The position numbers were made by a program, and so were the translations under genes. DNA of 64,000 bases from Burhinus oedicnemus (Eukaryota > Chordata > Aves > Charadriiformes > Burhinidae), in assembly GCA_008921705.1 (NCBI GenBank), contig VFFE01007836.1, forward strand, positions 3,306,360 to 3,370,359. The letters run 5' to 3'. Below, one piece after another: positions 1 through 14,134 of the stretch. A model generated the notes under the pieces. That model was not told the DNA's origin and ran no database searches. It was given only the letters and a program-made list of their open reading frames with translations. Each line of letters begins with the position of its first letter. The first letter of the stretch is position 1.

Positions 1-3000
1 TGGCAAATCCGTTACTCTGCTGTTTTCTCATATACTCACAAATTTCATGTACTTAATCTAGGCCATTCAAACTGAACATCTTTCTTGTAGAAAAGTAAAT
101 ATTCAAAGAGTTTAAAGTTTTACATTTTCCCAGACTTCAATACTGAGCATGATTTGGCAGTCCATTGCTCCCACTTAAAAAAAAAAAAAAAAAGCCACTC
201 TTCTGAGGTCAGTCACACCACACTGGTGTAATCAAGTACACCGCCTCTTTGGGCTTCTTCACATTGTTATTCCTGTTCTTCAGTGAAGCAGCTCACGTTC
301 GTTACTCTTGATATATCTTGATATTCTAAGGATTACTATCAAAAACGTTGTTTGATGTCTGACCTCCATCACAACAAACCATAGTACCATCTCACATGTT
401 TTAGTGAATATTTATGCTTTGGAAAATCCTGTGGGGTCGTTTTTTTCAAAGGGTTATTTGTGATAAATGCCTACTTATGTTGCTTAAATAGATGAGAAAA
501 GTATACACTGTACCATTTACTGTACTTTTTTCAGAAAATAGCTGTTTTAAACATTTTTTTATGTCTACTCTTGTTCCTCAGTCCGCCTTTTTAGTAGAAG
601 TAAATTTCCTACAGGGGCTAGTAATGACTTTATTATTCTTTATGAAAGAATAACAGTCCCCTTTTCATTAGCCCCTCTGTGGCTTCTCTTAAAGGTGTCT
701 CCATTGCATTTCTTATGCCATTGTGGATAAAGTAGAGATAATTAATTATACAGTGGCATTAGAGACTGAGTCTGCAACTTTGGTTGAAACAGCTTAGTTC
801 AAACTGCAATGTTTTTCAGCAACAACAATACCTGCTATGCTAAATAATTACTGAGTTGGAAAATGCTTGCCCTGTTCAGTGGACAGGACCAGCTTTAACC
901 TCCAAGCCACAGCTTCCATACTGCCATACCCAATGGAAGCTGTTTCTCAGCAAGACCAGGGCTTTCACATGAAATTAAGGTTTCTCCTTCCTTCCTTCTG
1001 TTATTAAAGGCCCTGTTCTAAAATCCCTGGAAAGACTTGGAAAAAGAGGCTGCGGCCAGTAGTCTACAACTTGAAAATTACTTGCTCTCATGTTGTTACA
1101 TGTGATCAAATTCACCACATAAGGCTCAAAGATTCTTCAAGGAATTTCCATATAAAATTATTTTTAAAAAAAAAATCAACTTACCTAGTAGTGTTATAAG
1201 AAAAAGCATGTGAAAATGTTCTCCCTCAGATTTACTGAAAAGACGTTACACTTGAAAAGACAGTAGACTTGAAAAGTCAAGCAGGTCCTCTGTCATCAAG
1301 AGTGAAGACTGAGTCAGTCTTTTTTTGTTGTGTTTGGGTTTTTTTTTTAATGGCTTAATATTCTCTTGGTGATCCTTCACATTGTCTTGCTATAAGCACA
1401 ATTACTATAAACACAGATGCTTACCCTAAATTGTTGAAAGGATGCCATAGGTTTGCTTTAGATAGTTAACACAGACTGATGATGTCTTTTGGACTTTCTC
1501 AGTAATTACATAATGACTACATCTACACTACATATTTTCTCACTCAAATCACATTTTCTTCCACTATTCAGCTGCCCCTTTGATTCATCGCTCGCAGACG
1601 TTTAGAGAAGCAAATTTAAATTCACATTACTAATTGCATGTGAATACTCTGGAAATCTCACTTGGTCATTGAAAGAGCTTTTTGTAGCTTTGAGTAAGAT
1701 CGTAAGCCACAGCATGGTATGTTGTGACCACATCCACAGCAGAATAATGAATATTTCTAAAAAGCAAAGGGCCAAATGCTTTAGAGGATTTGGCAAACTG
1801 TGGAAGGCATGGACAGCTTTCTGCCAACGATTCACACCTCCAAAATGGCAAATATAGCCTGTTGTCAGACTCGACACCTCAGTTGTGTTCCTGACACTGC
1901 CTCCCTCCGGGTAGCTCGTCCCACTCACTGAAGCTAGTTGTGCTGAAAGATAACATACAACTATTTCACTCCTCTTTGCCAGGTAAAAATACTTCTGCAT
2001 AAGGCCTCAGATGCAACCTAAGACAGGTTTGCATTTGTGCAAAGAAACCATAGGAGAGGTGTAACATGTAGTCTGAATTCTTTGGTGCACCTGGAATCAG
2101 TTAATTAAACAGCCTGATTTATGTCATTACCAACTCCCAAGTAAATACACCTTCTCAAAAGCTTCTTGAAAAAAGAGAAGACTGAATCTAGTAATTAATT
2201 ACGCTGCAGGCAAGATAGACCCTAGTCCTGCCACTGGATCTAGTTGGGCTAACGTTTATGGCTGAGGTCAGATACAGCACATTGGTTCATCCTTCCTGCC
2301 CTTGGCTGCAGAACTGAGTTAAATAAAAATATTTAGGTCAGTATGTGTTTAGTTTTGCAATCCAATAAGAAACAACATTGAATCCAGAAGTCTGAGAAGC
2401 TGTTTACTCTGATGAAAAATATAGAAACCCCATTTATTTATTTATATATTTATTTACAGCTTGTTACAAGTGTTCTAAAAATATAAAGGAAACACTTAAT
2501 TGAGTCTAAATCTACAGCTTGAGGTATGTAAAAGAAGGACTTTGAAGTAGCCATATATAAAGTGCAAGCTTATGTGAAAATTACGTATTTCCTGAGACAG
2601 GGTTTGAAATAAATTCATTTAGCTATGTTTTAACTTTTAAAACAAGCAAAATTATTAAAATCTTAGAATCATAAAATTCTAATCCTGCATTAGTGAATAT
2701 ATTTCCCCATAATATAGACTAAGGGGAGTTTGTTAATGTTTTTGTTACAATTTCTACTCCCAGATAAGACTGCTGTTGTATACCTAAAGGATTCAAGAAA
2801 GCATATTCATTGGGGACACGATAATGAGATAAATCAGTCAGGAGACAAACCCATACTGTTTGACTGCCAGCTTGTGTCCAATTTTATGCAATTAATATGG
2901 CATACATTTTCATTTTGAAGCTTAAACTGTTGTATTGTTAATAGCTTAATTCCGTTCTCCCCTGACTGAAATAACGATGACCCACTGAATGTTGTCATTT

Positions 3001-6000
3001 TACCCAGCCATTAGCCATACAGCTAGAAAGGCAGAAACGTATTGCTCTCTGTGGCAGAATTCAGACCATCACAAGCTCATTAATTCAAACACTCATAATG
3101 AGGGTCATTGTAAAGCCTGATACAGATACAGCTGCTCTGAACTTCAGACATTTTTTGAAAGAGCCAAATTCAATATGATATATGTAAAAAATTCAAGTAT
3201 ATGCCTAAGAGAGCAGCAGGAGAAATTTTCTCATTCTTTTTTGTGAGATCTGACATCAGCATATAGATGGTTTCATCAATTATTGAGACAGAGACTAAGA
3301 AAGGAAAAGGGAATGATTTGGGGGTTTCGTTTTTGAAGTTTGAATGTAAAGTGCTCAGACTGAATCAGAACTAGTATGTCTGAATCTTTAGAATTAGCTG
3401 CCTCTTTCTTATACCTTCTCTTCTTTGTAAGACTGGAGAGCCTTAAAAGATTGGTATTTAAAGTGTTTTAATAACTTTTGAAAGGCTGGAGCGTGTCGTT
3501 TATACAAGGATATCATATATGAAATTACCGGTTCCTTTTTCATTCTATAAATACATGTGTATTGGAAATAGCCTCAAAAACTCAGTCTCATATTAAACAA
3601 CTACTCCACTGTTAAAAAAAGAACCTTCTGTAGATAGTCTTGGGTGAGGAACTGGGAGATGGGGGAGATCCAGGTCTCCTTGCTCCAGTGAATATTTAAT
3701 TATTTATATGGCACAGAATAGATCCATCAGGGCTGGCGGAGCAGTAGCAGTGAATAGCTGGTACAGAGGCTGGAGAAACTAAGGGTCATAGCCTAGTCTG
3801 AATATTAAGTACAACAGAAAATTGTGCCCGTGTCTCCAACATCCTGGATAAATGCCCTGTCCTCAGGGATTTTCATTGTTCAGGAGTGTCCTTTCTGGTT
3901 TTAATCAGAAAAGCTATCCTAGTCAGGAAGCCTTTCCTGGTGAAAGTATAGTCTAAACCAGTAAATGTCTTTTAGTGCTAATGAACTGACATTTTTCAAC
4001 AAAAAAATGTTGGACAAAATTTTCCTGAATGCCTCTCGTCCTGATCTGTTTCATTTTACTAGACGTCCAGGTGCTAACTGAGCTACCGCCGTGAAAGATG
4101 GACCATTTCCCTCTGAGCTTTCAAGCGCTCTTTTGTCTTGCTTAAAAAAAGGGAGGAGAGGAGGAAGGAAAAAAAGATTTCTTAGTTGCCAAATTTGACA
4201 GCTGTCAGCTACCTTGATGGGGCAAAATGATGATATATCACTTCACTCAGTATCTTACAATTTAATTGTAATTAATTATGAAAGAAACTACAACTCTTCA
4301 ACATAAGTGCAAATATTTTTATTTGCAGGCAGATGTTTTGCATGCTTTATTAAATTTTGTGTATTTCATACCATTCAGTGCTTAACTAAAAATAGCTATC
4401 ATTCTGTACCTACACAGAGAGTTTCATGCAGTGTGAAGCACTAACATCATATTTACTTGAGGACAGAACATTATGTTAGTCTTTCAGTATGTAAAATACA
4501 TACATTTAACAGTGGCATTAAGGACCTATTTTAAATATAGCAGTTGCTAAGCAATGTGCTATTAGCAGAACTCCAACAGCTTGGAACATTTAGGATTTTA
4601 GGACCTACGTGCTCATTTTTATATGATTACTTAGTTTGCAAAATACAGTTAGTAATCAACAGAGAAGTTTGTAATTTGCTTAGACAACAGATGAAGATCG
4701 TTTCTGAGTGGTCTTCTGGATCCTCAACTTAGGAAAAAGAACAGAGTAAATAATATTATGTCTTGATAGGCATACAACTCTCTTATTTTCTTCTACAAAC
4801 TGTGGATGGGTGAAATTTTGCTGCGGATGTCCCAGAACTGCTAGGAGTAGAAGCCAAAGCAGCAGTATCTTGCTCTACCCATGCCCACTGTTGGGCAGTT
4901 TTCCTTCATTACAGAAGCTTTTGCAGCAGCACTCTGCTCAGTTAGCCGTGGTAGTATTGAGACTGAGGGAGGGATACAAATCTGCAAACAGATTTACAGA
5001 GCCATCCTAGCTCTAGGTGGAGGTAGGTTAACACCACACACAGTTTTTCCCATCCTATCCTAAAATACACGTGATTGAACAGAGCTCCCCAGGCTAATGC
5101 CTTTGGCAAAACTTCCTTATTGTTGACAAGATGATTAGGAAAGCACTGGGAAATTTCTTTGAATTTGCAATTGCTTTTTCTCTCCTGTGAATTTCTTTAC
5201 AAGAGGAAATTATCTAGACCGATGCTGTGGATGAGATCTGATCCTAGGACTTGTACCACTCCAGGCAGCTCTGAACTCTTCCTTGCCTGCCTGCTGTACC
5301 TTACCCACCAACATCACAGTTCTGAGCATGGGAACTGTACCATGGAGATCCCCAAAGCACAGCTGCAGGAAAATTTCACTTTCCTGCTCTGTATCACAGT
5401 GTGCATCCATGATACGTGCTCGTGCGAATCTGCACAGTGAAACCCACAGCAGCGTCCACTGTCGCCTGTGAATCCCTTGAGACTGACACTCTCTGTGATG
5501 TGTAGATGTAAAGCCTTGACAACGCTGGAGGCACTGGGAGATTTACCGTTTAACAGGAGTTCTGCCATTGGTTTAGTGGGGCCAGAAGTCACTGCAAAGT
5601 CCTAAATCCTCATGACCCTTCACACAGGTGGTCTCCCCAAGAGAGATATACCAAACACTCACCATCCTCCCTTTAAACTCAGTTATGGGTGTACAATAAA
5701 ACCTAGCTCCTCCAGATTTGTGGCTCCTTGGAGATTATCCTGGGTTATACAGATACATAAATGTAGTTGCCCATATCTACAGAATCCTGATTTCATGGTA
5801 TCCTAATTATTGCCCTTATTTAATGTCTAGTTCACATAAATATACTTTAAGTTTCCTACCATTTGTTCATAAATATAGCACAATGTTTCTGGAATTTGAG
5901 AGAGCTAAAAATACTTTTACAAATATCCTTAAGCAGAAATGATTCCCTGAAGATGCCATGAGCGGAGGCTGTTCCTACATCAGCCCTTGTCTTTGATTAA

Positions 6001-8349
6001 CCACTTACAAAAAAAAAAAAAAGATTAATTATTAAAATTAGTCTTGTAGTGCACCTGAGATGCTGAGTGAAACCTGATTCCCACTGAATCTCGGGAGGAG
6101 GGAGGTCTGAGGATGCTCAGCACCTCACAGAATTGGGCTTGCAGGGAGAAAGTCAGAGGTTTCCTTTGTGAAATAGTACGACTGAATGCACTGTTTGCCC
6201 AATAGTAGTTTGGGGCGGTTTGTTAAATAAATAAAAAAAAAAGAACTCAGTTCTGGGCTTGGAATCAATGCCATTCCCCTTTAGCCTATTAGACTTGCCG
6301 AGAAGCCCCTCTCAGGACACGCAGCAGTTTCTCTGGCTGCTCAGCCATGTAATAACACTGAAAACAAAGGCACAAGAACTTGCCGTGTCACACTGTAATG
6401 TCGTTATTCACTTGATAGAACTGTGGCCGTGCCACAACGTTTCACGCTTTGGGTTTGCCCAAAGCTGCGGAGTAGCTCTGCTCATTATACGGGTAACGTC
6501 TCCCCAAAGCCGGCGTGCGGCAGCAGCGGTCCCCAGGCTGGCCCTTTCCAGGCCTGGACAAAGTCTGTCCTGAGCTTGGTTTCACAGTTGCCTGCACATC
6601 TTGTTCTACTCCAGCTCGCTGCCTCTCCGGAGACAGCGTGCCTTATGTTTGCCGTTTCATTCTCATTCACCTTGCCTGTCACCTTAAGGCAGCCCTAATT
6701 ATAACGTCATCGAAGGTTTATTCAACAAGATCTGAAGATTGTGCTTTAATTACAAAAATGAAAACACACGATTACAACCAAAGTAAGTATAAATCACAAT
6801 ATTTGGCTATAAATAGCAGCTGAAGCCTTTTTAGATGTTTCAGTGTCTCTCATCCAGAAGTCCCTCAGTTTGTCCCAGCTGGAAGATTTGGGAGTCCAGG
6901 ATTCCTTGTGCCTATCTATATTTTAGCTGACTTTTACAGCCTACTACCTCCATTTCTGTTCATTTGAAGCTCAGTTTCGGATACAAATTCAAATGTCTGA
7001 AGTGGTTGTATCTTTGGCCATGCACTTTGGGTGATTTGGCTTCCCGTCCCATTTGTTGAAATACCTATGGGTCTTTTGTGGGTATCAGTTATATAAAGGG
7101 TCATTTCCCCCTTTGTCCTACTCAGTCCAAATCCTTGGTATTCCTACTCAGACCAACTGTCTAATGTGGACTTTTTACTTTGCATTTCCCAGAAATAGCT
7201 GAGGCTGCTGGTACATTCATAGCAAAGAACATGCAGAGTATCAGGCTGAAGCAGAATGTTAGGTTTAGGATACTTGTTGCATTACCAGTTTTCTCTAAAA
7301 GCCACACTTGAGACATTATTAACATTAGCTAGGTTTTTCTCCTGGATTTACCCATGAGTTCACGTTACTGTCTTCCCTCAACTTTTGCTGCATTCTGTGT
7401 CACAGGGCAGTTACAACTACTTTGCTGTTACCTATTTTGTCCCCCAAAGAACAAAATCCAGTTCCAGAGGCCTTTAACTTAGGTCGAAAAGAAAGAAAGA
7501 AAAAAAAAAACCTACGTTGCCTAAAAGCTACTGTTTTGAGAGACTGAACATTGTGTAAAGGCAGTCTGCACTTCGCTATAGATACTTTTTATTAATGGAG
7601 TGCTTCACAATGGGGCAAAAACCGACATAAGACTTTAATAAATCTTGGAAATGACCGGGTATTTCAGAAGTTAAGCTCACCCTCATTACCCTGTAACGCT
7701 ACCTCCTGCGAGGCTACCTGAGACGTATTGTACAGTAATTGAGTTCTGGCAGCTGACTCCGAGAAGCCAGCGTTAACCTCTCCCGCTCCCCCGATACGTA
7801 CAGATTATTCCCATTAGAATGAATTGATGAATGAAAAGATCATAGTTAATGGGTATTACTTTAATGTAGAGGGCCAAATCCTATTATCCTGTGCAACGGA
7901 CAGTGTAAATAGTATTTGTGTAAAGGAGCCCCGCTGGGACAAAGAGAAATGGAGTCCGCTGCCGCGAGGCCCCACATCTGCCTGTTGCCCACCCCATCCT
8001 TGCTCAGCAAAACCTCCCAGTTCTGCAGCTGGTTTACGTGGCCAAAGGATAATGGGTTTGGTCCACAGAGCTTCTTACGGAGGCTATTAATGGCAATAGG
8101 AAGGGTCTCATTGACATTAGTGATCTTGGTGACGGGCCAGCAGAGAGGAAGGTTGGTCGCGTGGTTTGTGCTTGCCATCTTGATAGCAGTTTCCGAAGAA
8201 GTAGCGGTGTGTATTCTCTGTGCTCGTGGTACTTTGATCACATTTCACCCTACCTTTTTCAGATTAATAAGTACATTAGGTGGGTTATGCAGATTACAGT
8301 GTGCGCACTAAGTTATTTGATATATTATTCACCAACAAATATAAGATAA

Positions 8350-8640
8350 AAAGTAAGTCTGCATATAATTACCCACAACTGCTGACTGACTTATAATTAA
8401 CTTTGAAAAATTGCTGGTTTAGGAGATATTATAGATTACAATTTTAAATGTAAGGAGCTTCAGAATAGCTCTCACGATCAGCGCAAGTACAAGGTATTCA
8501 GTGAAGGATTAATTCCCTAAACTGCTAATCAGCTCTATCTCCTGTCTTATCAAATTGTAAATACATTATGCTGTATTAAAGTATGAGGATGCAGCTAATT
8601 AAAGCAGAGCCTGCATTTAATATCAGATACTCCCCCCTTG
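8350..8640. other. Candidate conserved non-coding element in ADGRL4 intron
   Basis: A repeat-free stretch dense in homeodomain-type words (TATAATTACCC, TTATAATTAAC, GATTAATTCCC, GCTAATTAAAGC), the look of conserved vertebrate enhancers. Not testable from one sequence. Confidence 0.25.
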
Positions 8641-9470
8641 ACACAACAAAAATGTTCTAAGGACATACATAACAAGTGTTAACAAACGAAAGTGATTCTT
8701 TTTACAGTGAGGCTGTGCTCCTACAGCAGCCTTTTGTTTTCATTTCAGAGGATTTTTTTTTTTTTTAAGAAAAAGTAGGAAGGAGGAAAACCACACAGTC
8801 TTTCTGGTGAAACAAGTTGGGGAAGACAATTCTATTCATTCTACAGCTGGAAGCCCACAGGAACCAGCCAAGGGATTACAACCAAGCATCTACAAATAGT
8901 ATCTGGATGACATCCAGCTAAAATTTGGTTCATTTACAAACATTTTTAATAGATTCTGATGTTAAAAGCTGCAAAGCAAATAAGAAGTTTTTAAAAAAGC
9001 AAGAAAGCAAACCCATCCGCATTGTTAAAGGAATGCAGTATAAATTCAAATGGAAGATCAGTGAAGCCTAGCCGAGCAAATAGATGTTCAGAACTATAAT
9101 TGAGCATCATTTGCAAAACTCCTTCTTTTAGTTGCTTTTTTCTGTTTCAAACTCAAATAAAGCGATGTCATTATAAAGAAGGCAGGAAAAAAAACATACT
9201 GAAATTATTCACCTATGAAACAAACATAAAATATAAGAGAGAATACGCAGCAAGGAGCCTTTCAACCAAAGTTAGTTTTTTACAAATTCTTTGTGTAAAC
9301 CTCAAAGTTTTTTTGTGCCACTTGAAAGTTTTCACACCCCAAAGACCTCAGAATATATGATGTTATTAATGCTATTCAGCAACAAAAGACATACATTTTG
9401 TCAAGATCTACGCGATACAGTACAATAGAAAATCCATGGGAGGGAGGGGCTTTTTGGGTTTCCTCCATTT

Positions 9471-9570
9471 CTCTTCTCTTCTCTTCTCTTCTCTTCTCTT
9501 TTCTTTTCTTTTCTTTTCTTTTCTTTTCTTTTCTTTTCTATTCTTTTCTTTTCTTTTCTTTTCTTTTCTT
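9471..9570 (+). repeat. (CTCTT)n / (TTTTC)n pentanucleotide satellite
   Basis: About twenty 5-bp units lie in a row. The first units are CTCTT-type and the rest TTTTC-type, with one TTCTA variant near 9536-9541. The tract is purely pyrimidine on the + strand apart from that A. It sits 330 bp upstream of an ADGRL4 exon. The phenylalanine/serine-rich open frames over it are artefacts. Confidence 0.95.
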
Positions 9571-9875
9571 ACATCTCTACTTAGAGAAAAAAAATCTCAG
9601 CAGGAAATCGAAGAGATTTACCAATAAAATCAATAAACATTTGCAGACTGTTGGTAGTGATACTGTTGAGATAAGGTAGAGTTACAGCCCTGTTTGATCA
9701 ATGTTTATTACAGGGCTCATATTTTTTTAATAGAAGTGGATCAGAAAAGCATGGGGTTTTTTCCCCTCCCGGCACTGGACTCTGTAGGTTTCATATACAC
9801 AGAAACTTTATCTGACTTGTTTCATTTAAATGTGTAACAGTTATTGACATTCAAAAGCATCCTGGTTTGAACTAA

Positions 9876-12334
<2,459 letters not shown>

Positions 12335-13407
12335 ATGGAAGGAAAACACACGTGAGCATCTCAGTGAAGAAGGGAGCAACCTAGATGATGTTGTTATGGA
12401 TATTACGGAAAAATATGGTATTGTGAAAGTCTGAAATGACCCAGTGAGCAGGCATATCTCTTAACTGAATTACTGACTGGTTTTGTACATACATGTGCCT
12501 TCATGCAGAGCATTTATATTACGCTGTATACAAACAGTATACAAAACCAACTGATTATTGCAAAACAAATGTTAATGAAGACCAGGGAAAGATACAAATT
12601 CCTAAAGAAGCTCAAGACTTTTCATGACTTAGGTTTTGTTTCTAATATTAGAAATATCTGCAGTTCTTGAAAGCAAGATACCAAAAACAAACTGGCACAG
12701 CAGATTCTATTAATTGCTTTGCTAGAGGAAATATGTTCACTGTCTTTTTGTAGTAATGAGCTTCTTACATTAAGTTGTATGTGGCCATCTGCAAGGAATG
12801 GGTTCCATTAAAGAGCCAACAGATAAAGATCTGCTTCAGCCCAGACTTTTGAAAACATTTCTTTTAATTTAAAGTAGATTAAAAAAGGAATTTGTTTAAT
12901 ATTATTCTCTTATCACTCTGAAATATATATTTGTATATTAATCAATTCTTTATTTTTATAACTTTTAAAGAACTGTTTAGATCTAAAGAGCTGAGGTCAG
13001 ATCTGATACAAGAATGGTGGGACAGCCATTTTATAAGTGAAAGATTATTTTGTGAATACTTTGAAAAAGATCTGGTTCTTGTTTTATTTAATTGCCAAAA
13101 AGACTGAGATCTGCTAAACTGGCACTATGATTTTGGAGGCCATGGGGAGAAGATGCTTTCACAAGGTTATGACTTGATAGAGGTATTTGGAATCCAGACT
13201 GTGTAGGATCAAATTAAAAGTGGTAGAAATCACCCATGCAGAAGAATTACAGGTTTAAATTCAAGGTCGTGGACCTCCATACCATGTAAAATTTTAATTA
13301 CAGAAGTTTTCTTTACTCATAGCATCTTTGAGTCAAGCAGTTGTCTAGCTCTGAGGCTCCTGGTTTTGAAACACTTATCTTGTGTTTAACCTTAGGAGCA
13401 TACATAG

Positions 13408-13470
13408 GTCTACCGAAATCAAAGGGAGTACTTGAGGCGCAAGTTTTGCTGGATCAGGGCATAAACACGA
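13408..13470 (+). repeat. Second copy of the same old dispersed repeat
   Basis: It begins near TCTACCGAAATCAAAGGGAG and ends GCAAGTTTTGCTGGATCAGGG, the part shared with 16824-16844. It falls in the inferred ADGRL4 3'UTR. The family name is uncertain. Confidence 0.42.
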
Positions 13471-13658
13471 GGCATCAGCAGTTCCACCTTTGCCATCTTG
13501 CTTATTTCAAAAGTATGCTTTAATTTCACCCTTTTAGCACCTAGCTTATCTGAAGTGCTGAGCAACCCTCAGTCCACGTTGCCTTCTCAGGAAGTGTCTA
13601 GGATCTCAGATGAAGCCCAGTTTTTTTACCAGTGAGGCGCTGTAAATATGTAGTTGTT

Positions 13659-13694
13659 AATAAATCCCACTGTTGTGTCGTCTGTTAAAATAAA
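13659..13694 (+). promoter_or_regulatory. Paired polyadenylation signals (AATAAA) for ADGRL4
   Basis: Two exact AATAAA hexamers begin at 13659 and 13689, 1.3 kb after the stop codon, with a T/G-rich tract downstream. They are the best candidates for the main 3' end. This is inferred from motif and position only. Confidence 0.5.
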
Positions 13695-13881
13695 GCACTA
13701 CTCTGAATTTTATTTATATTAAAGGAAACCTTTTTTTGGTAATGGTCAAATTTGTTTGTTTTTTATCTTTTTTCCACATACACAAGGCTTTCATTGTATG
13801 CACTGCAGTGACATGTTTCATTATGTATATTCCATGTCTCTGTCAAAATTTTGGAAATCACAAGAGGAATTCTTTTTTCTG

Positions 13882-13909
<28 letters not shown>
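13882..13909 (+). repeat. A28 homopolymer
   Basis: An uninterrupted run of 28 A abuts the 5' edge of the CR1 fragment that begins at about 13910. Avian CR1 does not end in poly(A), and this run is at its 5' side, so the run is not the element's own tail. Confidence 0.95.
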
Positions 13910-13912
<3 letters not shown>

Positions 13913-14134
13913 AGGCTTCAGCAAGATATAAGGGAAAACCTTTTCACCGTGAGGATAGTCAAGCATTGGAAACGGTTGCCCAGAGAGGTTGTGTTAAAAT
14001 CTTTGGAGGTTTTTAAGGCTGGATAAAGCTCCCAGCAACCTGATCTCACACCTGACCCTGCTTTGAACAGGAAGGTGGATGAGATGACCCTCTGAGGTGC
14101 CTTCCAGCCTGAACTATTCTATGAGTCTATGATA
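13910..14134 (+). mobile_element. CR1 LINE, 5'-truncated 3' end
   Basis: The sequence follows the avian CR1 3' region: TTTTCACCGTGAGGATAGTC, GGTTGCCCAGAGAGGTTGTG, CAACCTGATCTCA, TGACCCTGCTTTGAACAGG, then CCTTCCAGCCTGAACTATTC and the octamer-type tail ATTCTATGAGTCTATGAT. It is in the + orientation. No reverse-transcriptase reading frame remains. Confidence 0.92.

Larger units (their letters stand above)
12335..13715 (+). other. ADGRL4: ADGRL4 3' untranslated region (inferred extent)
   Basis: AT-rich non-coding sequence follows the TAA. Two AATAAA signals at 13659-13664 and 13689-13694 are followed by a T/G-rich stretch near 13730-13770, which fits cleavage at about 13.70-13.72 kb. The exact end is inferred. 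An earlier end at ATTAAA-like sites near 12806 or 12878 is possible. The 13408-13470 part resembles an old dispersed repeat. Confidence 0.55.

Noticed and set aside
7861..8241. 126-codon minus strand frame in the ADGRL4 intron
   Set aside because: No recognisable domain, and overlapped by a 131-codon + strand frame. Both are likely chance products of a GC-richer patch.
9398..9679. 93- and 63-codon Phe/Ser-rich frames
   Set aside because: Direct translation of the pentanucleotide satellite.
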